Below, one piece after another: positions 35,963 to 44,955 of a stretch of DNA of 64,000 nucleotides. Location of the stretch: NCBI GenBank assembly GCA_006218065.1, contig VBWE01000030.1:24128-88127 (forward strand), given 5' to 3'. The notes below the pieces were generated by a model. The model did not search any database, was not told the origin of the DNA, and saw nothing but the letters and a program-made list of their open reading frames with translations. A program made the position numbers and the translations under genes. Source of the DNA: Bacteroidota bacterium. Its GTDB lineage: Bacteria; Bacteroidota; Bacteroidia; Palsa-965. Each line of letters begins with the position of its first letter. Within the stretch, counting starts at the first letter, position 1.

Positions 35963-37423
35963 TCAGTAAAAACATACGCAGGCTTTATAAACCGCATTGT
36001 TCTCCCCGGTTACTTCGACAAAATAAATACCGGGACTTTGCCGGCGAAGTTGTATGCGCTGTTCCCCGTTTGTCGTTAAAGTTTCCACAATTCTTCCGGT
36101 TACGTCCACCAGTTTTATGCTGGCATGATCAAAAGAAATGGCCGGGAGGTCAAGCGAAACATTTCCATTTGCCGGGTTGGGATAAACGCGAAGCATGCCT
36201 GCGCCCGCCGGTTCGGAAATGCTGTTCGGGGCAAGTGTTGCGCTTTTGTATTTAACGTTCCCGGAGTTCAGGTCGGTGAAGACAAAATGAAATGTGCCGT
36301 TTGAAAAAGCGACGTGCGGATTCTGCTGCTGTCCCGCCATAGAACTGTTCAGCATATTCACATTCGCGAACAGTCCGGCTGAACCGGTTACCGACCAGGA
36401 ATAATACGTGTCGATATTCCCGCTTGTGTTTTGCTGCCATACCATCACCAGCGTATCACCGTTCCCGGCAATAAACGGGTAGTTCTGGCTGCTTGATCCG
36501 GAAAGACTGGGTGTCAGCATAGCCGTATACCCGTCCTGCTGTGTAAGTATATTGTGTGAGTTGAAAATAATGCGCGGGTCGCCGGAAGCTTCACTCATGA
36601 AAACAGTAAACAAACTGTCATTCTTCAGAAGAGGAGCCGGGCCGGTAGAAGGGCAGGAGCCGATCATCCAGTTTGTATTGTCCACATCCAGTCCTGTTGT
36701 AAAACTCATACCGCTGTTGGTTGAAACGCCCGCCCACATATCGCGGAGGTTGTTGTTGTTTCTGCGCCAGGATGCTACCTGGTTATTGCCCTGGATAGTC
36801 ATGTAACCGGGACAGCAGTCGCAGACTTCGGACGATCCCAGGCCACTTACCGTTACCGGCATCGGGAATGTTTGCCCGCCATCGGTCGAATTCGTGACCG
36901 CGTAAGCGGGATTTCCCCAGCTCGTATCAAATGTCATAAACATGACTGCCGGATTTCCTGCGGATGAAACAGCGACCGATGGAAAACGGGTATATGGACC
37001 GTTCATGCCGTCCACGCGTGTGGTATCTGACCAGGTTACGCCGCCATCGGCAGATTTTACAATAAAAATATTGTTCATCATTTCCATCTGCCGTTTGAAA
37101 ACGACAAACACATTATTCCCGCTGGCAGCCATGTCGGCGCCCGCCCAGGTATCAATAAAAGGATCGACATTGTTCGGTGTTACGGTTGCCGGCGTATTGA
37201 AACCGGTTCCATTCCACCGGGCGGCGTATAAAGGTTCCGATCCGGCTCCGCCTCCCCACATTACTACGGGAATATTGCCGGAAGCAACCGCGATCCGCGG
37301 GCGGATATATCCGTACGGGTTTCCGTTTGCGACGACAATTTCGCTGCTCCAGGTAAGCGATTGTGAGTATGCATCGGTTACAAAAACAACGGAACAGATG
37401 AGAAACGTATATATTGTTTTCAT
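35963..37423 (-). CDS. T9SS type A protein with sialidase-like (BNR) propeller repeats
   Basis: A 486-residue protein; ATG 37423 gives a signal peptide ending DAYSQ. The body shows BNR/Asp-box-like units (STDGGQTF, SADGGVTWSD, STNSGMSF) typical of six-bladed sialidase-fold propellers, but no sialidase catalytic Arg triad can be assigned, so it may only bind. The C-terminal type A sorting domain runs from MLRVYPNPANGNVSL to VYKACVCFY. Secretion by T9SS is expected. Confidence 0.82.
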   Translation of the reverse strand: MKTIYTFLICSVVFVTDAYSQSLTWSSEIVVANGNPYGYIRPRIAVASGNIPVVMWGGGAGSEPLYAARWNGTGFNTPATVTPNNVDPFIDTWAGADMAASGNNVFVVFKRQMEMMNNIFIVKSADGGVTWSDTTRVDGMNGPYTRFPSVAVSSAGNPAVMFMTFDTSWGNPAYAVTNSTDGGQTFPMPVTVSGLGSSEVCDCCPGYMTIQGNNQVASWRRNNNNLRDMWAGVSTNSGMSFTTGLDVDNTNWMIGSCPSTGPAPLLKNDSLFTVFMSEASGDPRIIFNSHNILTQQDGYTAMLTPSLSGSSSQNYPFIAGNGDTLVMVWQQNTSGNIDTYYSWSVTGSAGLFANVNMLNSSMAGQQQNPHVAFSNGTFHFVFTDLNSGNVKYKSATLAPNSISEPAGAGMLRVYPNPANGNVSLDLPAISFDHASIKLVDVTGRIVETLTTNGEQRIQLRRQSPGIYFVEVTGENNAVYKACVCFY

Positions 37424-37551
37424 GGTATTGGGTTTTAGATAACCAATATATAAAAAAAACAGCACTATGAAATTTATTGGACCGTAGCTGCATCAACGGC
37501 GGGAAACAAGGAAGTTCATATCCCGTGGTTGATAAATCACCGGGATATTGC

Positions 37552-37582
37552 TTTGATTTTCAGAGAAAAGAGGCTACATTTA
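37552..37582 (+). promoter_or_regulatory. Promoter-like site before the HYC_CC_PP gene
   Basis: TTTG at 37552-37555, a spacer of 19, then TACATTTA at 37575-37582, one base off TAnnTTTG, nine bases before the ATG at 37591. Confidence 0.45.
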
Positions 37583-37590
37583 ACCTTCGT

Positions 37591-38019
37591 ATGAAACGCG
37601 CTGCCGCATTGCTTATCCTGATGTTGTACGTTATCTCGGTTTCCGGGGCTTCGTTCAACGTGCATTTCTGCGGGAAAAAGTTTCAGAAAATCTCATTTTC
37701 CGGTTTCGAATCTTCGGGCTGCTGCTGTGAAGGCAAAATGAAAATGAAGAAAAAGCGCAGTTGCTGCGCCAAAGCGAAAAAGAAGAAAAAATGCTGCGAG
37801 GATAAAGTCATCAGTTTCAAAGCAGCCGAAAAGCATAAAAACAGTGAAATCGCCGTCTTGCCGGTTTCCGTTCCCAAGGCGATTGCACTGGAACAGCCGG
37901 TTTTTCTCTGCATCGGCAAAATAATATCCACGTTTTCCGTCGCTCCGAATTTTCACTCTCCCCCTATACGCGGCGGTGATACCGGCCTGTTTATACGTTA
38001 CGGTATTTTAAGAATCTGA
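37591..38019 (+). CDS. HYC_CC_PP family Cys-rich exported protein
   Basis: A 142-residue protein with a signal peptide ending VSGASF. It is named for three spaced motifs, seen here as HFC, several CC pairs (SSGCCCEGK, RSCCAKAK, KKCCEDK) and a C-terminal PPIRGGD. Lys/Cys-rich clusters suggest metal binding. In Bacteroidota this family commonly accompanies heavy-metal transport genes, and here it opens a stretch ending in a multicopper oxidase and a Cus-type efflux operon. Direct metal specificity is unproven. Confidence 0.75.
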   Translation: MKRAAALLILMLYVISVSGASFNVHFCGKKFQKISFSGFESSGCCCEGKMKMKKKRSCCAKAKKKKKCCEDKVISFKAAEKHKNSEIAVLPVSVPKAIALEQPVFLCIGKIISTFSVAPNFHSPPIRGGDTGLFIRYGILRI

Positions 38020-38099
38020 TCCTCCATTTCATCCGCAGACTGATTTGGGGCGCTTTGGCGTTCCCGGCTATATCCATTTTCAATACAAATAATCACAAA

Positions 38100-38885
38100 A
38101 TGAAAAACAAACTATTTTTTGTTTTCGCTCTGATGTTCGCGTTTACGATTTCCAGGGCACAACAAACCGCCATGCAGTTCAGCGGTGTTGATTGTAACAG
38201 CAACGCGGTTGATCTTTTTGCAGACCTGAATGCAGGTAAAGCGGTTGTCCTGTTTTATTACATGCCCAACTGCGGCGCATGTCCGCCTCCTGCGCAGAAG
38301 ATTCAGACTATGGCGAATAATATTATGAATACATATCCCGGGATGGTTAAAGGGTATGCTTACCCGTACCAGAACTCCACTACCTGCGCATATTCTGCGT
38401 CATGGGTTACCAACAATAACCTCACGATGTACGCGCCGATGGACAGCGGGGCAGCGCAGGTTGCCTATTACGGCGGTTTCGGAATGCCTACCGTGGTTTT
38501 GGTAGGCGGCGCCGATCACCGGGTTCTGTTTTCCACACTGAGCTTTTCAACCAGCGATACCACGATTATGCGCGATTCTATTCTTGGGTTGCTCAACCCG
38601 TCGGGAATAAACGGTTTAAACAGCGTTGTTTCCTCGGTAAATGTATTTCCGAGCCCGGCAACGGACAAGGTACAGGTAGAACTGAACCTGAAGCAATCGG
38701 CCGATCTGAAAATAGAAATCGTAAACATGCTGGGAGAACTGGTCTCTTCCGTTTACAACCAAAACACGCAGGCCGGTTTGCTGAAAAAAGAAATTCCGAC
38801 TGCTGCGCTCAGTAACGGTGTTTATTTTATCCGCCTGAGCGCCGGCGACAAAGTGCAGAACCATAAGTTCACGGTTGCACATTAA
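38100..38885 (+). CDS. Thioredoxin-like protein with T9SS type A sorting domain
   Basis: A 261-residue protein; ATG 38100 gives a signal peptide ending ISRAQQ. The N-terminal 150 residues resemble a thioredoxin fold with a redox pair in PNCGACPPP (CGAC) and a cis-Pro-like GMPTVVLVGG. A type A sorting domain follows (VNVFPSPATDKVQVELNL to NHKFTVAH). An extracellular thiol-disulfide or metal-chaperone role next to the multicopper oxidase is plausible. The next gene starts within about 20 bases. Confidence 0.82.
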   Translation: MKNKLFFVFALMFAFTISRAQQTAMQFSGVDCNSNAVDLFADLNAGKAVVLFYYMPNCGACPPPAQKIQTMANNIMNTYPGMVKGYAYPYQNSTTCAYSASWVTNNNLTMYAPMDSGAAQVAYYGGFGMPTVVLVGGADHRVLFSTLSFSTSDTTIMRDSILGLLNPSGINGLNSVVSSVNVFPSPATDKVQVELNLKQSADLKIEIVNMLGELVSSVYNQNTQAGLLKKEIPTAALSNGVYFIRLSAGDKVQNHKFTVAH

Positions 38886-38903
38886 CGTATGCGCAGTTAT
38901 TGC

Positions 38904-39593
38904 ATGACAAAGCTGAAAATGGTACTGGCAGTGACATTTGTCACTGCCGGTACCTTTGCTTTCGGGCAAGGCTATGTGCTGTCGCCGGGAGATAGTCTCG
39001 TTGATGTAACACCGTTCAATGACCTGAACCATTTTACCATTCAGCAAAACAATATTTCCGGCATGCCCATCATACTGAGCTGGCAGCAGGTGGCATTGAA
39101 TATTCCTTCCGGCTGGACGGCTTACCTCTGCGATAACGGGAATTGTTTTACCGGTTTCCCGCAGAGCGGAACGATGGATACGGTTTTTGCCGGCGATTAT
39201 GGGATGCTTTCCGTTGCGATCGATCCCATCAACATTACCGGTACGGCATTTGTCCAATATGCCGTTTGGGACAATGCCAGTCCGAGTCAAAAGGATACGC
39301 TGACCTGGACGATATCGGCTAACGGTACAGCCGGCCTGGCGCAGGCGGAAAATGCAAAACCGTTTACCGTTTTTCCCTCCGTTGCGAATACGCATATCAC
39401 GCTGCGGTCGGGCAGGAGGGAACCGGTACAATATTTCCTGCTGGATATTTCAGGAAAAATCGTCAGCAACGGAAGTATGCAGTTGCCCGAAACACGCGTA
39501 TCCGTAGAAACATTGCCGGAAGGAATCTACTTCATCTCCTTGCTCGATTCAAACAGGAACCGATTCACTGAACGCATTATCGTGAAGCATTAA
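38904..39593 (+). CDS. Small T9SS type A sorting-domain protein
   Basis: About 229 residues; a signal peptide ending FAFGQ, a beta-sandwich-like domain of about 120 residues with one Cys pair (CDNGNC), and a C-terminal type A sorting domain (FTVFPSVANTHITLRS to RFTERIIVKH). ATG 38889 is an alternative start. Codons 6-17 lie on a 15-base-pair hairpin (38921-38954). It is sandwiched between the thioredoxin-like gene and the multicopper oxidase gene, with gaps of about 20 and 7 bases, so the four genes are probably one operon. No function recognised. Confidence 0.75.
   Translation: MTKLKMVLAVTFVTAGTFAFGQGYVLSPGDSLVDVTPFNDLNHFTIQQNNISGMPIILSWQQVALNIPSGWTAYLCDNGNCFTGFPQSGTMDTVFAGDYGMLSVAIDPINITGTAFVQYAVWDNASPSQKDTLTWTISANGTAGLAQAENAKPFTVFPSVANTHITLRSGRREPVQYFLLDISGKIVSNGSMQLPETRVSVETLPEGIYFISLLDSNRNRFTERIIVKH
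38921..38954 (+). repeat. Near-perfect hairpin inside a signal-peptide coding region
   Basis: GGTACTGGCAGTGAC pairs with GTCACTGCCGGTACC around ATTT; 14 of 15 pairs are Watson-Crick and one is G-T in RNA. It begins 17 bases after ATG 38904. Confidence 0.8.
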
Positions 39594-39600
39594 GCAGAAA

Positions 39601-41328
39601 ATGAAAAAATCTTTTTTGACCATTGGCGTTTTCATAAGCGGAATAGCGCTTGCCCAAAACCCGCTTTTTATTCCCCCGGCGCTTACCGGGACAACGTTCA
39701 ACTTAACTGTTCAGAACGGGGTGACGCAATTTTACCCGTCCGTGAACACGCCGACATACGGGATCAACGGGCCTTTGCTTGCGCCGACACTGATCCTGAA
39801 CAAGTTTGACTGGGTAACGATGAACGTGACCAACACGCTGGTCGGGAACGGAAATTCAACCACCATGCACTGGCACGGTTTGCATCTCCCGGCTATGGCT
39901 GATGGTGGCCCGCACCAGGTCATCGCCCAGAACACCACCTGGAGCCCGACTTTCCAGGTACTGAATACGGCCGGAACATTCTGGTATCATCCGCACGGCG
40001 AAGGGAAAACCGATCTGCATGTTTCGAAAGGACTTGCCGGGATGATCATTATCAAAGACAATGTGGAAGCCGCGATTACTTTGCCGCGAACTTACGGTGT
40101 TGACGATTTCCCGGTTATCGCGCAAACCAAAAGTTTTGATATCCTGAACCAGATCGCCATTTCAACGGGTTACGATACCGTTCCGATGGTAAACGGAATT
40201 ATTGATCCTTACCTCGATGCGCCCGCACAGGTAATACGTTTGCGCCTGCTGAACGGATCGTCGGGCCGCAGTTTCCTGTTCGGACTTTCGACCAATGCGA
40301 ATTTTCACCTGGTCGCGAACGACGGCGGATTGCTCGACACGACGGTTACGCTGAACCGTTTGCTTTTGTCGAACGGGGAACGTGCCGAAATTCTCGTTGA
40401 TCTAACCGGCCTGCAGGGCGATACCGTTTTTTTAATGAATTACGGTTCCGAAATACAGCATGGCATTATGGGCGCTGATTCTGTCGGTGATGGGTTTAAC
40501 CAGGTACCGGATTATTACAATAATTTCCTGAACGGCGCCGATTTTAATCTTTTGCAGATTAACGTGGTTGCGCAGAACGGAAACCCGGTAACCACTATTC
40601 CGACGACACTAGCCGCACTGAATCCCTGGAGCGAATCATCAGCCACGGTCAACCGCAGGTTTGAGCTGGATACCTTATCCGAAATGTTTACCATGCCGAA
40701 CTTAGCCGAAGGGCCTTTCGGAATCAACCGGAAATTTTTCGATATGGATTCCATCAACGAAGTGGTGTACCTGAACGATATCGAAATATGGACGCTGCAT
40801 AACAAAACGATGGTCGCTCACCCGTTTCATATTCACGATGTCCAGTTTTATATTCTTGACATCAACGGCGGCCCGGTTCCCGCTCACCAGCGCGGACAGA
40901 AAGACGTGGTACTCGTCATGCCCGGCGACAGCCTGCGTTTCATTACGAAGTTCGAAGACTTCGCCGACGATTCTGTTCCGTTCATGTATCATTGTCACCT
41001 GCTTCACCACGAAGATGACGGCATGATGGGATCGTTCGTCGTCATCGATACGAGCGGCACGGGTGTTCCGGAAATGGCTACGCTGTTTACCACGGATGTT
41101 TACCCGAACCCGGCATCGGCTGAGTTTACGTTGAGTATGAATGGATTTTCGCCCGGCGGAACTGCAATCGTTACCGTGTATAATGCAATCGGGCAACGTG
41201 TATTTTCTGTTTCGTGTACTGAACCTTCGCTTAAAATCGATACGCGCAGTTGGAATAGCGGGGTATATGCTTTGACGGTATCGCAGGATGGAAATACGTC
41301 ATCCCGGAAAATCCTGGTCAGGCATTAA
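39601..41328 (+). CDS. Multicopper oxidase with T9SS type A sorting domain
   Basis: A 575-residue protein with a signal peptide ending GIALAQ. The copper-binding motifs are complete: MHWHGLH (His90, His92), WYHPHGEG (His130, His132), AHPFHIHD, and YHCHLLHHEDDGMM, which gives the type 1 Cys, His and Met. It is CueO/bilirubin-oxidase-like. The end is a type A sorting domain (VYPNPASAEFTLSM to SSRKILVRH), so the oxidase should be exported to the surface. Beside the Cus operon, periplasmic or extracellular Cu(I) detoxification is the likely role. Confidence 0.93.
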   Translation: MKKSFLTIGVFISGIALAQNPLFIPPALTGTTFNLTVQNGVTQFYPSVNTPTYGINGPLLAPTLILNKFDWVTMNVTNTLVGNGNSTTMHWHGLHLPAMADGGPHQVIAQNTTWSPTFQVLNTAGTFWYHPHGEGKTDLHVSKGLAGMIIIKDNVEAAITLPRTYGVDDFPVIAQTKSFDILNQIAISTGYDTVPMVNGIIDPYLDAPAQVIRLRLLNGSSGRSFLFGLSTNANFHLVANDGGLLDTTVTLNRLLLSNGERAEILVDLTGLQGDTVFLMNYGSEIQHGIMGADSVGDGFNQVPDYYNNFLNGADFNLLQINVVAQNGNPVTTIPTTLAALNPWSESSATVNRRFELDTLSEMFTMPNLAEGPFGINRKFFDMDSINEVVYLNDIEIWTLHNKTMVAHPFHIHDVQFYILDINGGPVPAHQRGQKDVVLVMPGDSLRFITKFEDFADDSVPFMYHCHLLHHEDDGMMGSFVVIDTSGTGVPEMATLFTTDVYPNPASAEFTLSMNGFSPGGTAIVTVYNAIGQRVFSVSCTEPSLKIDTRSWNSGVYALTVSQDGNTSSRKILVRH

Positions 41329-41418
41329 CGGGCGGTAATCGTAAGAAACGGAATCGTCCGGCGAGCATTCGTTACTTTCAGATATGCGCATCGTGAAAGC
41401 AACTCGTATCACATGCGG

Positions 41419-42498
41419 TTACATTTTCATTCCGCCCATAGCGTTTGCACCATTGCGTAAAATAAGCTCGCTGTTCAGAAGATAAGCGCCTGAAATCACA
41501 ACCCGTTCTCCTGCTTTTACGCCACCTGTGATTTCCATCTCTGCGGTATTGCTGATGCCTGTAGTTATCATTCGTTTTTCATAAAGTCCTTCGCTCAATT
41601 CCACCCATACCACAGGTTCTTTTTCCATAAGCAAAGCTGATTTGGGAACAACGAGTCCTGTTTTTTTCCGGGCATTCAATTCTATTTCAGCCATCATGCC
41701 CGGGCGGATAGAGCGATCCGCGTTCGGAACTGCATAACGGACCAGGCTGATTTTCGATTGCTGCTCAACGGAAGGGTTTCTGTAAACCGGGACAGCCGCC
41801 ACTTTCTTGCCAGGTATGCCGGGGAAACTGATGTTTGCTGCAGAACCGCTGTAAACTGTTGTCATTTCATCCGGGTAAACCTGCGCTTCGATCCAGGCCT
41901 GTGAAATATCCGCCAATTCTGCCAGTTTTGTTCCTGCCTCTGCGTATTGTCCTTCCGAAACAAAAACGGCTGTAACTGTTCCGGCTGCCGTACTGTAAAA
42001 CGTAATGAGAGCAGACGGTGTTTTTGTTTTTTCGAGCGTTGTGATTTGTGTCTGGGAGATGCCCCACCATTCGAGTTTTTTTCTTGCAGCGTCCGACAAT
42101 GCCCGCCCGGCAGCGCTGGTATACCGAAGCGCGTTGACGAAATCGTTCTCATCAGAAAGCAACTCTTCACTGTAAAGGGAATACAGCGGAGCGCCAACGG
42201 AAATATATTCGCCGGCAGTACGGATATAAAGTTTTTCGATTCGTCCTTTCGCCCTGCAGGTGAGAAGTTCACGGCTGTTTTCATCTATGGCTGCAATCCC
42301 GGTAATTATTTTCGATTCATGGATTTCCTTTACGGATACAGTATCTGTTTTAATGCCTGCCAGCAGTATTTCGCGTGGCGTGAGGTAAATCTGGTTCGGT
42401 CCGTGCTCGTGAGCCATATGTTGCATCTTCGGTGTTTTCCGGTCGCAGGCCATTGCGAGGAACAGGCAGCCAAACACAATATATCGGGCGTGTCTCAT
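41419..42498 (-). CDS. RND efflux periplasmic adaptor (CusB-like), second copy
   Basis: A 359-residue lipoprotein (lipobox FLAMAC) with a His/Met-rich start (MQHMAHEHG). It has the HlyD/MFP layout: AKGRIEKLYIRTAGEYIS lipoyl half, an alpha-hairpin, then SEGQYAEAGTKLAELADIS and a membrane-proximal domain ending GMKM. It is the last gene of the efflux operon, one base after the stop of the first adaptor. Two adaptors in a row are common in Bacteroidota copper operons, possibly forming a mixed hexamer. Confidence 0.88.
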   Translation of the reverse strand: MRHARYIVFGCLFLAMACDRKTPKMQHMAHEHGPNQIYLTPREILLAGIKTDTVSVKEIHESKIITGIAAIDENSRELLTCRAKGRIEKLYIRTAGEYISVGAPLYSLYSEELLSDENDFVNALRYTSAAGRALSDAARKKLEWWGISQTQITTLEKTKTPSALITFYSTAAGTVTAVFVSEGQYAEAGTKLAELADISQAWIEAQVYPDEMTTVYSGSAANISFPGIPGKKVAAVPVYRNPSVEQQSKISLVRYAVPNADRSIRPGMMAEIELNARKKTGLVVPKSALLMEKEPVVWVELSEGLYEKRMITTGISNTAEMEITGGVKAGERVVISGAYLLNSELILRNGANAMGGMKM

Positions 42499-42499
42499 C

Positions 42500-43696
42500 T
42501 TATTTGGGATTAATGAGTGTTTGACTGTCGGTCATGAAACCTGCATCAAGGGCTACTTCATCTTGTACTGTAAGCCCGCCGGTTATTTTGATCCGTTCAC
42601 CGTTTTCGGCTCCTGTTGTGATCGTGCGTGCTTCAAAAACAGAACTTCCTTCGTTTGTTTTGCCCGTTCTGACCCAGACTATTTTTCGCTGACCAAGAGA
42701 TAACACGCTTGATACGGGTAATTCCATGCCCTCGCCGGCATCAGAAACTACCTGTGCTGTAACCAGCGAGTTCAGCAAGAGCGCTCGTCCCGGGTTATCC
42801 AGGTAAACTCTGTAACTGGTAAATTTTTGTCCTTTGCTGAAAACAGGTTCCACCAATCCGATTGTTCCGCTGATGATACTGTCTTTCCATTGTTCATTCG
42901 AAAGCCGCACGGGTGCATGCAAGGGAAATGCCGCGCCACCTGAAGAAAGAATCACCCAGGCTTTTTTAAAATCATTGAGCAGAAAAAGCGTTTGCCCCTT
43001 GATAATATAACCTCCTTCGCGAATGACCCCGCTGCTTTGTGGCGCAATTGCCGTTTGCCCGGGTTGACTCATGCTGCTCATGTCACTTTTCACCGACATT
43101 GAGCCGGACATACCGACCTGTTGATCTTCCGGTGTCATTTTTACATATCCTTCATAAGGAGAATAGATTGTAATATTTTCTGTGATTTCCCGCTTTGTTT
43201 CCAGGCGCAGAACCTGGTCGATGCTCAGGCCCATGTTGATCAGTTTGTTCCGGGCTACTGCGGCAAGCGCTGAATTTGTGCTGTTTTTCAGGAGATACAA
43301 ATACTCTTCTTCGGCCGTTTTTAATTCAGGGCTGTAGATTTCCATGATCTTTTCGCCTTTCGATACGTATTGAAAATCATAACGGATGTACAATTTTTCA
43401 ATTCGCCCGCCGAAACGTGCAGCGACCTTTTCATTCCGGCCCGGATCAACCGAAACATAACCGGGAACAGGTTTACTGTAAGCTGTGGAGGAAAACCCGG
43501 GCTTAACAACCGGCTGAGACGATATCACGGTTTGTGCAGGAGAAAGCACAACTGTTGTGAGCGAGGTATCGGCCGTTCCTGTTTTCCCGGCATCCATGTC
43601 CATTTGGGAATGATCGTGCCGGGAACTGTCGTCTTTACAGGAAATCAACCCGGCGACGCAGAAGAAAAAACAGATCGTATTGTTCCGGTTCATCAT
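42500..43696 (-). CDS. RND efflux periplasmic adaptor (CusB-like), first copy
   Basis: A 398-residue lipoprotein (AGLISC) with a His/Met-rich N-terminus (HDHSQMDMD) suited to copper or silver. The MFP domains are visible: RFGGRIEKLYIRYDFQYVSK and VIREGGYIIKGQTLFLL. A Ser/Met-rich insertion (GMSGSMSVKSDMSSM) between the lipoyl halves may be a further metal-binding loop. Its ATG overlaps the TGA of the TolC-family gene upstream. Confidence 0.9.
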   Translation of the reverse strand: MMNRNNTICFFFCVAGLISCKDDSSRHDHSQMDMDAGKTGTADTSLTTVVLSPAQTVISSQPVVKPGFSSTAYSKPVPGYVSVDPGRNEKVAARFGGRIEKLYIRYDFQYVSKGEKIMEIYSPELKTAEEEYLYLLKNSTNSALAAVARNKLINMGLSIDQVLRLETKREITENITIYSPYEGYVKMTPEDQQVGMSGSMSVKSDMSSMSQPGQTAIAPQSSGVIREGGYIIKGQTLFLLNDFKKAWVILSSGGAAFPLHAPVRLSNEQWKDSIISGTIGLVEPVFSKGQKFTSYRVYLDNPGRALLLNSLVTAQVVSDAGEGMELPVSSVLSLGQRKIVWVRTGKTNEGSSVFEARTITTGAENGERIKITGGLTVQDEVALDAGFMTDSQTLINPK

Positions 43697-44952
43697 TTCG
43701 CTTCGGTTTCATATTCGTACCCGGTTTGCAGTTGCAGGGCCGAGTTAAAAGCATCCAGCATTTGCAGCCGGGTCATCAGGAGCATGTCCCACGCATCCAG
43801 CAGGACAAAAAAACTGCCGGTGTTCTGCCGGTATGCAAGCAGGGATACATCGTAATTCGATTGGAAAGCAGGTACAACACGGTCGCGGCAGTTGGCATAC
43901 ACCTGTTGCTGGTAATTGAGCATGACGCGTTTTTCGGTTGCCATCTGCCGGGCCATAAGCTGCATGGTTTCTGTTTCCTTCCGCATGGCATCGATTTCAT
44001 AACTCATCGCCTTTACCCCGGATTTGTAGATTCCCGAAGACCAGGGAGCAATCGGTATGGTCAGCATGCCCATGATGGAATATTGATTTTCCATGCCGAA
44101 CATCTGTGCGTGCGTTATCGCGGCTCCAAAATCAGGCCTGCGTTCCTGTGTCATTTGGTTTTGTGCAGCTTTCATCGCCTGGATAGAATAGTGCATGGCC
44201 AGGAGATCGCTTCGTTCACAGATGACGGAATCATTTGACGGACTGTGTACATAATTTTTCAGGCTGATTGTCGTATCGAGAACGAGCGGAGCCAGCGGAT
44301 CTCGATTCATGAGCGTATTCAGCCCGATGGTGCACGCGGCAATCTCGGCCCGTATCATCAGCTCCATATTGTTCAACGCCGCAAGACGCGCTTCCGCTTT
44401 ATAAATACCAGCCAGATCAGCCTGGTTGTATTTATACCGTTCCTGCGCAGAAGCGATCAGTAGTTTAAGTACGGATTTGTTTTCTGCGATTACGGATAGT
44501 TTTTTTTCAAAAACGCAACGCCGGTAATAGTAAGATTTAGCATCGGCATGCAACCGGTTTTTCGTCCAGCCGGCATTGCTGCTCTGAATCTTATACTGCG
44601 ATTCGATGGCAGCCTGTTTTGCTTTGAGTTTCGCCGGGTTGGGAATCATTTGTTCCAGGCTGATCATGATCCCGGCCTGGTTTTCAGGGCCTGTTTCACC
44701 CAGCATAGAAGAACGGTAAGGAAAACGATCGAGTCCAGCAGACAAGGTAGGCGGCATCCAGCTTTTAGCGCCACCGGCTTGTGCCTGCAGGGCATCCTGC
44801 TTTGCAGCATAAACGGCAAGCTGCGGAAAAACACTGTCGATCCGGGTAAAGACCTGCTCCATCGTAAGGCGGAGCGTATCGGTGGATTGCGCATGCAGCA
44901 AGGAGCTGAACATGAAAAAAGTAAAGCCAACCGACAGAAGAAATATTTTCAT
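43693..44952 (-). CDS. TolC-family outer-membrane efflux protein (CusC-like)
   Basis: A 419-residue protein with a signal peptide ending LLHAQ, then two OEP (PF02321-type) repeats of long amphipathic helices (ALQAQAGGAKSWMPPTLSAG and later YQQQVYANCRDRVVP). It should form the trimeric outer-membrane exit duct for the CusBA pump. It is 3 bases downstream of the cusA C-terminal segment and overlaps the adaptor gene by 4 bases. Confidence 0.88.
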   Translation of the reverse strand: MKIFLLSVGFTFFMFSSLLHAQSTDTLRLTMEQVFTRIDSVFPQLAVYAAKQDALQAQAGGAKSWMPPTLSAGLDRFPYRSSMLGETGPENQAGIMISLEQMIPNPAKLKAKQAAIESQYKIQSSNAGWTKNRLHADAKSYYYRRCVFEKKLSVIAENKSVLKLLIASAQERYKYNQADLAGIYKAEARLAALNNMELMIRAEIAACTIGLNTLMNRDPLAPLVLDTTISLKNYVHSPSNDSVICERSDLLAMHYSIQAMKAAQNQMTQERRPDFGAAITHAQMFGMENQYSIMGMLTIPIAPWSSGIYKSGVKAMSYEIDAMRKETETMQLMARQMATEKRVMLNYQQQVYANCRDRVVPAFQSNYDVSLLAYRQNTGSFFVLLDAWDMLLMTRLQMLDAFNSALQLQTGYEYETEAK

Positions 44953-44955
44953 GGC

